From NCBI GenBank assembly GCA_033064195.1, contig JARBJD010000103.1, positions 62,001 through 126,000 of the forward strand: a stretch of 64,000 bases of DNA, written 5' to 3'. Shown in pieces: positions 44,217 through 52,573 of this stretch (within the stretch, counting starts at the first letter, position 1; each line of letters opens with the position of its first letter). The notes under the pieces were generated by a model. The model saw only the letters and a program-made list of their open reading frames with translations. It ran no database searches and was not told where the DNA came from. The position numbers and the translations under genes are program-made. This DNA is from Blattamonas nauphoetae (lineage: Eukaryota > Preaxostyla > Oxymonadida).

Positions 44217-45314
44217 TCAATAAGACTTCGGAACCGTCGCAAGATAGTTCCCTCCAAATCGGGCTGCACAATCATCGCACGCTTGCGGAGTGTGGCGATA
44301 AATGTCATGTTTGACGGCAAACAACGTTTGGTCAAGCAGATCATCCAGTCCTTCCGAGTTCAGCAGTCTCACCATCGTCCAGCCTTTGGCAAAGGTGCAT
44401 GGGCCAGCTTTTCTCCAATCATACATATGCCACCGCAAGTATTCAAAGAAACCAACGACGAATTTGGAGTTGAAGGACGAAGCACTTGTGACAGAGAGAG
44501 CGATGGGGAGCGACACAACGAACGTCCACGTCGACGGGTGAAACACAGACACATCAATCAGCGCGGAAAACACGTCCAGTAGGCCGTCCATCAAATTCCC
44601 CTCCAAAACCAAAAGACGGTCCGAGCAGAGATGCTGGATGTACGCTTTGGAAGGAACCACCATTCGCGCGAAGATCGCATCATTCACCCGACATTGCGCG
44701 ATCGCACCGTCTGCACCCAGAGATTCAGCATTCTGCGCAAAAGAAAGAACGGATGTCAGCACATCCATCACACGAGTGTGGAGAACATCCCGCAACGGCA
44801 GAGAGATGGTGTGCGGCTGGACAATCTTCATCACTCCCGCCACCACATCACAGTCCAGCATTCTTTCCAGATTGTCGGTCGAACAATGCGACAAGACAGA
44901 CTGCAAGGCATCCAACGCTGACTCAACAATTTCGTGATGAGGCGAAGCAACCAGTGACCACACAGCTTCGGTGAAGCCAGTCAAGGGATCTTCATGGTCA
45001 GGAACCAATCCAAACAGCAAATCATCGGCTTCGAAAATCTCGTACGCTGGCGAGATCTTATCCAAGAAATTAACTGCCTTCGTCAAAACGGTCGTGTCAA
45101 ATAGATAATCCTCCCTCACCAAAGTGCCGAGAGATTGAAAGATCGTTGAAGCGGTTTGCATTGAGAAATATGTGGTATAACTCCACTCCAAGAAGGCAGA
45201 TGATCCCGAAACATGATTGGGATGACCCAAATGCGGACTAACCAAAGATGGGTTCTCAGAAATGCTAGGTTGGGCCATCTTTGTTACCGAATCTGACGAC
45301 TTTGATCGGACCAT
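44217..45314 (-). CDS. ARM-like solenoid protein, 365 aa (copy B)
   Basis: Copy of 32849-33946 with the same length, start (MVRSKSSDS) and stop. Residues about 100-280 are nearly unchanged at the DNA level, whereas both ends carry most of the substitutions (for example the FNSKFVVGFFEYLRW region against FNFNFVIGFFECLRW). It is open throughout and therefore probably functional. Confidence 0.75.
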   Translation of the reverse strand: MVRSKSSDSVTKMAQPSISENPSLVSPHLGHPNHVSGSSAFLEWSYTTYFSMQTASTIFQSLGTLVREDYLFDTTVLTKAVNFLDKISPAYEIFEADDLLFGLVPDHEDPLTGFTEAVWSLVASPHHEIVESALDALQSVLSHCSTDNLERMLDCDVVAGVMKIVQPHTISLPLRDVLHTRVMDVLTSVLSFAQNAESLGADGAIAQCRVNDAIFARMVVPSKAYIQHLCSDRLLVLEGNLMDGLLDVFSALIDVSVFHPSTWTFVVSLPIALSVTSASSFNSKFVVGFFEYLRWHMYDWRKAGPCTFAKGWTMVRLLNSEGLDDLLDQTLFAVKHDIYRHTPQACDDCAARFGGNYLATVPKSY

Positions 45315-45500
45315 GAATAATTCATCGATTTCGATTCTTGTTCTGAAGAAGATGGCACAGAAAACAGTGTAGAGCAATTAATCCCAGAGCAGAAAGGAGA
45401 ATTCCACAACATTTATTCTCTTGTTCTTCGGATTTCTGGTTCAAACATTTCGATATCAGAACAGTAACTGGAAGGCCACCGCTTCTCCAGCTCATCCAAG

Positions 45501-46530
45501 ATGCTTATGGATGATTCTCAAATACTGGAGACGGAGTTGAGGAATGACAGAAAGGAAGGGGCAGAAATTATTCACCTCCCTTCAAAACTTCATTTCTCGT
45601 CGACAGTTGAAGTGAAGTCGGAAGATCTGTCGTTGATTGGGCAGAATTCCCTCCTCACAAACAATATTGAACAAGACAGATCTCATGGGACAAGTGATGA
45701 AGAACGGCAGTCATTCATGTTTTCAGTGTCGAACAGCTCGTTCTGGGTTGAAGGAGTTCTCGCAATGTGCCAATGGAATCGAACTGGAATTTGCCTGATT
45801 TCGGGATCAACCGTGTCATTCTCTTTATCTACCCTCGTTTCGGATGGATTTGACTCGCCATTCTCGATCATCTCGTCAAAGTCTGGGAATGAAGGTTCAT
45901 TGTCCTCTATTGTGCTGTCATCGTGCATCCACAAATCACCATCACATTTTCTGCCGCCTTTTGTTGATTTGATCGACAAGTCCACCCATGTTCCAAACGA
46001 TCCTGCCGAATCACATTTAGGGACATTTCCGATCCCAGATTCCATTCATATTGTTGGAACTTGCCTCAAACTGGAGTCACGCACATTGTCGCTTGGAACT
46101 GGTCCTCTTTTCTCTTTTGGCCTCCGTGGAATCCACCATCCCTCGATTCACCATTTTCCCGACATGCTGATTGAAACAGCCCTCCAACACGGTGACCTCG
46201 TGAACGTGAGCAACTCGAACCAACCATCATCATCTTCGCCAAGCCTGTAGGATTACGGGAGTGACATGAAACAAAGGATTGTTGGGGCGTCCGTGTCATG
46301 GAGCAGGAATCATCAATGCGGGACAGGAATGCCGGATCCGAACGTGGGTGGCTCTCTCCTCTGCTTGAACTCCTCGTTCTCGTCGTGTGTTCGCGAATCC
46401 AATACATGTGAAACGCTTGATTTGGAGAAGATGGAGTGGAGAGAACAACAAACGAGTGCTGACATCCTACCACCCTCCACGTGGCATACAGGTTCGATTT
46501 GGACAACAAAATGTCTGTTATCATCATTTG
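45501..46530 (+). pseudogene. 5' fragment of the beta-helix receptor gene (copy B)
   Basis: Matches 34203-35230 of the unit-A receptor gene at about 93-95% by eye. The first 249 codons are open and then end at TAG (46248-46250), after SSSSPS. A changed frame picks up the homology again (RIVGASVSWSRNHQCGTGM) until similarity ends after TTTGTGTTCC at about 46,534. The signal-peptide segment that precedes the ATG in unit A is absent here. With no downstream beta-helix, repeats, membrane helix or tail in frame, this is a broken host gene. Confidence 0.8.
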
Positions 46531-46534
46531 TGTT

Positions 46535-47233
46535 CCTTTTACACCGTTTCTTCACTCATTCTCGTCTTTCACTTGCCGATTCTCATCATTTTTCTTTCTT
46601 GTTTTTCTGATCTGTCAGGTTCATTTTCGGTGGAATGTCCCTCCAAGCGGGCGAAACTGTTCCCACAAAAAACTTATTTGTGGTGGTTTTGATTGTGTGA
46701 CAAAAGCCTGGACCTTCCTGATTCCTGGAAATAACCACCCCACCGAACTGCTCGCCTCTGACAGTGTATTCGCCTGTGTCTCACGCCATGATTGTCTTTG
46801 GAGGCCGGACATCAGAGCGGGCAAAGAACAAGCTGTGGGCTTACTCCTTCTCCCAACATTCTTGGTCGGTCATGACAAGTGAATCATGTCCTTTCCAACC
46901 TCGCGATTTCGACTCAGCGTGCATTCGATTCATCCCCTCTGCTCTTCAAGCAATCTCTTTCATAGCCTGTCCTCTGTCCATCCCACCTTGGACCATCTAC
47001 AGCGGATCCAAAAGTCTCATCGATTGATTTGGGGACGCCGATTGTCCGTTTTATGTTTTTGGGTGGAATCGCGTCCGACCACAGCTTCGTCTCCATCATT
47101 TCGGCGATGGAGGAGATCGCCGAATCAAAAACGAATCTTCTGACGACAGTGTACGACGCAGTGTTGCAGCCGATCAAACAACGATTAACGATCTTCGAGG
47201 TGAATGGCAAAGTAACAAGCTTCTAAGTTGTTC
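46535..47233 (+). pseudogene. decayed kelch-repeat gene fragment
   Basis: Kelch-like blades are readable in different frames: RFIFGGMSLQAGETVPTKNL near 46,620, FDCVTKAWTFLIPG near 46,690, AMIVFGGRTSERAKNKLW near 46,785 (with SFSQHSWS after it), and RFMFLGGIASDHSF near 47,055. GG doublets and the spaced tryptophan are the kelch hallmarks. No splice set gives one continuous frame, so I treat it as a relic. It has no match in unit A. Confidence 0.6.
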
Positions 47234-47733
47234 AACAGGATCTCCAGGTTCTTTTTGGATTCTTAAAGACGATTCCGTGTGAGTTCATCCAACCCTTCGT
47301 TCCCGTTTTGCAGTCATCTTGATTCACCGCCGTGCTATCGACAAGCACCCACACACGCGATGCAGCTATTCGTCTCCGCACTTCCGACCCAAATGATCAT
47401 CAACACCTTCTCCATCGTCTTCACCACCCTTTTCCATGATCCAACCAAACAACCCCCTCTTCACGAGCTCTCCAGAACTGATCGCGCAACATGAAGTTTG
47501 TTGCAGCGGTATCTCGAAGTGCCTATTGTGCCCATCAATTACCGCAGATAAAGCGCTGGACGGGTCAGAAGGGAATACGGTGGGCATCAAGAAGAAACTG
47601 GGGTTCGAGAAAGGGGTGGATACTGGGAGGTCGGATTCCGAGAGACGAATCAGGACACAGTGACTGTGTGTCTGCCGAGTCGAGAGGAGGACAAGGTGGT
47701 CTGCACTGTGTGAACCTTGTGTAGGGAAGTCGC
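47234..47733. other. degenerate sequence between kelch relic and receptor fragment
   Basis: Open frames are short and contradict one another (for example LLCPSITADKALDG in one frame and SRSAYCAHQLPQIKR in another). It may continue the same unknown relic gene. No feature is supported. Confidence 0.4.
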
Positions 47734-48087
47734 AGAATCTCAGACAGAAAACACACTCTCGCTCTCGCTCTATCCCCACCAGGAAGCAGATCTCGTTTAT
47801 GGCCACAACTACTCCGTGACGTCGATGGAGGCAGAACCAGAAGAGCCGATTTTGATGGAGGCATCGGATTGTTCATTCGAGACGCCATCGGAGCCGCCGC
47901 GTCTTGCGAGTGTTGTTGTTGGGGAGATGGTGTCTGACAGCGACGAGTCAACCGTCACTCTCTCCTTCGTTTCTTTCGCTCTGGAGAGGACGACAGAATA
48001 CACAATACAACTGACATCGGCAGCCACGCCTCTCCTCCCAATGCACACCTCGACACACACCCTTTGGACGCAGGCAGATGGTTCATT
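47734..48087 (+). pseudogene. internal fragment of the beta-helix receptor gene (copy B)
   Basis: Matches 37257-37615 of the unit-A receptor (ESQTENTLSLSLYPHQEADL onward), covering one Ig-like module, at about 95%. It begins and ends abruptly. On its right it is fused directly to sequence equivalent to 41,125, so about 3.5 kb was lost in one step. Confidence 0.85.
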
Positions 48088-48319
48088 GTTGGCCTTTGCA
48101 ATTGGTTTTGGTTCGGTCACGAAAGAAATGATAACAATATCGACATATTTGATCTTCCGAGATAGTCTATGAGCGACAGCCAAACTTGTTTTATTTATCG
48201 ATTTCTCCTGCTGATATGACCAAAAGTTCAAAACAACAACAGACAAAACTCTTAAAATGGCGTGTGGTGTGAGCCAAAAGCTTATGACGTTGGTGGAGTG
48301 AGAAATATTGCGGTTTAGA

Positions 48320-50410
48320 TTATTCATTCGAGACATCCTGCGCTTCCATCTCGTGCCCCATTCCTTTCTTCGCCGATGGAGACGGAACATTCGGGACTGT
48401 CTTTGCTTTCTTTTTCTTGTTCACGACAACGACAACCACGATGATGACGACCACAGCAGCGACAATCACCACAGAGCCCACGATTATTACGACCAGCGCC
48501 CAAATCGGCAATTTCGGACCTTCTGGATCGTCTCCTGGTTCTTCAGTTTCGGCGTCGGAACGAGGATCTGGTCCTTTCTTCGCGACCATCGCTGATTCGT
48601 CCTCGAATGCTGGAATCGCTTCGTCTGGATTCCCAGAGTAGGCTGATGTTGTCACTCCGACAATGAACTTGTCGGTGTTGCTGTGCAAGTTCGTGATCTT
48701 CGACGCATCCAGTTTTCCATCCTTCAAATCCGACGCGTCGATCGAAAACAGAATGTCCAGATGGTCGTAATCTCCACTGTCATCGTGCTCAATGTAGCAA
48801 TTCTTCACTTCATAGCTCTTCTCACCGTTTGGAGCGACTGGCCAAGAATTCATGCCGTCAAACGAGAGTCGGATCAATAATCCATTTGGGAGAGTCGATG
48901 CTCGACATTTCGACACGAGCACGTCTTCCATGTGCAGCTTGTTCGTCCAGATGACTCCTGCTCCGTTCGACTTGGCTGATTCACAATCTTCAAATCGAAC
49001 CTGCTTCATCGTCAGGCTGCCACACGAGAAAATCGAGCTATAGTGCCCTCCTTTGCAGTTCCGAAACGTCGTCTTGTCGCAAATCGTGACATGCCCATGA
49101 TGGAAGACAAAAAAGCAGCCCGCCAGATGGGTGACATATTTCCCGTCGACCATCTCAGCGATGCAATTCTCGAGCAGACAGTTCTTGATGATGATGTCTC
49201 GAGTCTCGTATTCATCCGCGGGCATGCCCATCACGTAGATCTCCATGTACGTAGGAGAGCAATCCTTGAAAGTGAGATTGATGAGTTCAGTGAGTCCTTT
49301 GTAATTGGTTATTAGAGCTGTATAGTAACCGGCACATTCGACAAAGCTGCAGTCTTTGACTAGAACGTGAGGAGGAATGCCGTCATCGACGTCGACGAAA
49401 GGAATTTCTATCCGGAACGCACATTCACTGAAGGCATACCGTTCCCCGATGTTTGTGAAGGTGCACGATTGAACTGTGACGTCGAAGTCATATTCACAAT
49501 AAATCAAGAGGGCATATCCATAAGTTTGATCAATGTCCTTAAAGTGGCAATCCTCGATGAGTATAGGGAGGGAGATTCGGCAGAGGTAAGGAACTGTGTA
49601 GTCCGCGTTGGAGGCTGTCAGATCGCGCCGTGGGTTGGAGTATCGAAGATGAAGATGGCTCAGTTTGAACGATTTCCCAGAGATCGGAGCATCTGTGATT
49701 GACCCGTACAGATCGTCAGTCACGTTCCAGAACGACGACGAGGCAAGGTTCATCTGGAGTCCCTCGAGAGGTCGAGCCACACACGAATGCTCGAAATCAG
49801 CTGGTTCTGTGTTCCCAGGTCCATGAGAGAGAGGGGATGTCACAATCACATGGTCCACATTCGAGAAGCGAGACGATGTGACTGAAGCTGTGTATGACGA
49901 GCATCCAAAGAGTGCCGATGATCCAACTGTCGCCGAGTCCAAAGTACACCCACACACTGTCAGATGGCACGAGTGAGTTGGTGAGACGACCATTTCAGGA
50001 AGAAGCGATGGACTGGTCAACGATATCCATGAAAGAACAATATCTCCCCCATTCGAAAGAAACGGAGACAAGTCACTCCCAATGTCCAGTGTGCAGCTCG
50101 ATATCGACACAAACGAGTTCTTCTCCATTTCAGCAATTCGGTAGTTTCCAGCAACACAGATGTCCACTTCTCCAACCAATAATGTCGAGTTGATCACATC
50201 AAACAGGGTTCGCATCTCTCCCAGAACTCCTCTGATGCTTGATGACGACGCCGTTCTCAACGTGATCCATCGATCCGTGATTTTCTCGTCGCGAGAGAAA
50301 TATCCATCTTGCAGCAGAACCACATCAGTATCCGCATTTGAGCCAGAACGGAGAACAGTAGAGATATCAACCAGAGAATATAGGGTTGAGAATAGGACAG
50401 CAAACAGCAT
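48320..50410 (-). CDS. beta-helix type I membrane protein, 696 aa (copy B)
   Basis: Same length and architecture as 41342-43432, with a signal peptide (MLFAVLFSTLYS), beta-helix coils, membrane helix and KKKKAK stop-transfer. The first roughly 200 residues are almost identical to copy A. Further on, changes cluster in exposed-looking loops (LSFDGMNSWPVAPNGEKS against LSFDGYNSHPRFPNSAKS). It is open from ATG to stop and so probably expressed. Confidence 0.8.
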   Translation of the reverse strand: MLFAVLFSTLYSLVDISTVLRSGSNADTDVVLLQDGYFSRDEKITDRWITLRTASSSSIRGVLGEMRTLFDVINSTLLVGEVDICVAGNYRIAEMEKNSFVSISSCTLDIGSDLSPFLSNGGDIVLSWISLTSPSLLPEMVVSPTHSCHLTVCGCTLDSATVGSSALFGCSSYTASVTSSRFSNVDHVIVTSPLSHGPGNTEPADFEHSCVARPLEGLQMNLASSSFWNVTDDLYGSITDAPISGKSFKLSHLHLRYSNPRRDLTASNADYTVPYLCRISLPILIEDCHFKDIDQTYGYALLIYCEYDFDVTVQSCTFTNIGERYAFSECAFRIEIPFVDVDDGIPPHVLVKDCSFVECAGYYTALITNYKGLTELINLTFKDCSPTYMEIYVMGMPADEYETRDIIIKNCLLENCIAEMVDGKYVTHLAGCFFVFHHGHVTICDKTTFRNCKGGHYSSIFSCGSLTMKQVRFEDCESAKSNGAGVIWTNKLHMEDVLVSKCRASTLPNGLLIRLSFDGMNSWPVAPNGEKSYEVKNCYIEHDDSGDYDHLDILFSIDASDLKDGKLDASKITNLHSNTDKFIVGVTTSAYSGNPDEAIPAFEDESAMVAKKGPDPRSDAETEEPGDDPEGPKLPIWALVVIIVGSVVIVAAVVVIIVVVVVVNKKKKAKTVPNVPSPSAKKGMGHEMEAQDVSNE

Positions 50411-50422
50411 TGAACTAAGCAC

Positions 50423-50847
50423 GAAAATGACTGTAGATCTAGCCCATAGTCCTCTCTTATTCTGAGTAATTCTGCCCTAGTCAAAATCTCTTTCGATAAC
50501 TCCCTCCCTCATTTTGTGGCGTTATTTCCTCGTGTTTCTGAAAAAATTTCCAAAGATTGAACTCTCTATCATGTAGAGATGTCATCAAATCAAATGTGTG
50601 AGGGAATGAGTGTGATTTAGTGTCTGATTGCTTCAGAAACGTCCCAATACTTTTGGTCGTGACTGTTGTGACAGATGAGGTGGGTTGAAAGTACGTCTCA
50701 TCTCTGGGATGGAGAAAGGGAAACTGATATGATTAAGGGATCGATCGGTCGTCTGTCCACGTTTCTCACTCTATACCGATACTCCATCAACGTCAATAAT
50801 TACATCCCTTGTTCTTTAAGTTTTTCTTCTAAAGAAAAGACTTTGGG
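50423..50847. other. intergenic, right edge of unit B
   Basis: Homology to unit A ends near 50,570. The rest is unique AT-rich sequence upstream of the coiled-coil gene. No gene is seen. Confidence 0.5.
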
Positions 50848-52272
50848 ATGACCAACGACGAACAAGCCCGTCTTGTCTCGAAGCAGACTTTCTTACTTGA
50901 AAAGCAAAATGTACTGATGAAACAGTTGGTGGAGCGAATGGAGGTTCTGTTGGAGGATAATGCAATCCAAAATCGAGAGATAAAGAATCTGTCAAGACAG
51001 AAAAAACATGATGCAATCCGAATCAAGACACTCATCAACCAACTCCACACCTCTCAAAGTCACGAACGCTCTCAGGAACAGACTCTCATCGAATATCAAC
51101 GACAGTTAAACAGAACATCTCAATCAAAAGACATAACCTTCCAATCTCCTCGATCAGGAGTAACACCAATTCTCGAGAACAGAAATACTCAATCAGACAG
51201 ACTAATCAACCTCAAACAAGTCAATTCGGAAGATTCTTCAAAACATTTGGACGATCTTTCCTTTTGTGACCAGATCGGACAGAGTGAGATCCTCTCTGAT
51301 AAAATCAATGCGTTGAATGATGCGATTTTTCAGTTGGAACTGAAGGAAAGAGATTTTCAACGTCGAGAATTTGAATTTGAGACCAAACAAGAAGAGATTC
51401 GAGCGAAATGGCAACGACTCTTTCATTCAATCCAGTCTGAACAGGACACCGAAAAACAGGACACAAACAAGCTCCGACAAGAAGTTAAAACTCTCGAAAC
51501 ACGAATCTCGTCATATGACCACATGATTACCCAGCTTCGACATGAAAACGTCGCGCTCCAAGAAACTCTCAAACGTGAGACTGAAGCTCACCAGGCTACT
51601 TCCAAGATTCTCAGGCATCAACAGCAAGTCATCACGAGACAAATGTCCATCCAAAATCGGATAACTGAACTGCTCAGGCGTTCGACGCCAACAACATCGT
51701 CTCCAGAAGAGGATCTCACAATTCCATCACCGCATGTTGTTTGTCTGAACCAATCAAGTCCTTTGCACGCATCGCCATTTCTCTCAGCCGATCTCCTCGT
51801 CTCTCAACACCGCCAGTTGAGAACTCCTCCAGCGCAGAACCCATCCTCCCCTTTTCGGATTAATCAACCTCCAAATGTCTTTCCGGTTTCACCAAAACGG
51901 AAAGAATTGATTCCCCGCAAACAACTCCCCCAGATCGAGCAAACAAGTCTGCCCAACACGACCCAAGTGAAATTGCCACTGCCATCGGAACGACCTCGCG
52001 AATCAGTGCGATTTGATCCCATTTCTTCGATTGATACTCCAGTTCAAGAGCATTCAGCCCACGAACTCCACTTAAACTTGAGTGAATTCCCAACACTTGG
52101 ATATACGTCAATAGGAACAGAATTTGATCCTCATCTTCTGAAAATTGCTGATCTCCAAAATCAGCAACTTGAACGTGCTCTTCCTGCCTTTGAAGACCAA
52201 ATTCGTCGTGCTGATCCTTCGCTCTTCGACGTTCTGGCTCAGGAAGCAGAAAATGAGTGTGCAGTACAGTGA
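50848..52272 (+). CDS. coiled-coil protein, 474 aa
   Basis: Single-exon gene, ATG 50848 (MTNDEQARLVSKQTF) to TGA. Residues about 1-95 and 140-270 show heptad-like spacing of L, I, M and V with many K, E, Q and R (LEKQNVLMKQLVERMEVLL, ALNDAIFQLELKERDFQRRE, LRQEVKTLETRISSYDHMI). The C-terminal 200 residues are P/S/T-rich with a short acidic-hydrophobic end (ALPAFEDQIRRADPSLFDVL). No recognised domain is seen. It would suit a centrosomal, flagellar or cytoskeletal linker, but this is inferred only from the coiled coil and from the nature of the next two genes. Confidence 0.75.
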   Translation: MTNDEQARLVSKQTFLLEKQNVLMKQLVERMEVLLEDNAIQNREIKNLSRQKKHDAIRIKTLINQLHTSQSHERSQEQTLIEYQRQLNRTSQSKDITFQSPRSGVTPILENRNTQSDRLINLKQVNSEDSSKHLDDLSFCDQIGQSEILSDKINALNDAIFQLELKERDFQRREFEFETKQEEIRAKWQRLFHSIQSEQDTEKQDTNKLRQEVKTLETRISSYDHMITQLRHENVALQETLKRETEAHQATSKILRHQQQVITRQMSIQNRITELLRRSTPTTSSPEEDLTIPSPHVVCLNQSSPLHASPFLSADLLVSQHRQLRTPPAQNPSSPFRINQPPNVFPVSPKRKELIPRKQLPQIEQTSLPNTTQVKLPLPSERPRESVRFDPISSIDTPVQEHSAHELHLNLSEFPTLGYTSIGTEFDPHLLKIADLQNQQLERALPAFEDQIRRADPSLFDVLAQEAENECAVQ

Positions 52273-52573
52273 TTGGGAGAGAATGCACATCTCAATATTC
52301 TTCTGAAGATATCTCCATGTTTTTTTTCCCAAAAATACTCGAGGGCGCCATCAGAATGACAAAGTTGTATATTTTTGGAGATAGATGATGTTTGAGACTC
52401 ACCCATCCTGCATATGGACTTCACTTCACAAGGAAGGTAAGGAAACAAAGCAGAAAGGAAGAAGAATCGAATATCAAGCAAATCAAAGCCAGTCCAAGCT
52501 CCCAAAGTTATTTTTTTGTCACTTGATTTTCCTTATCAACGAGGATATTACAGCTTTCATCTGGAATAGTTGA

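Larger units (their letters stand above)
43610..50570. repeat. tandem segmental duplication, unit B (eroded)
   Basis: Same gene order as unit A but shorter by about 4.4 kb. Sequence equivalent to A 35,240-37,255 and 37,620-41,120 is missing, and about 1.2 kb of unrelated decayed kelch-like sequence (46,535-47,733) occupies the gap. The two outer genes remain open. Confidence 0.85.
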
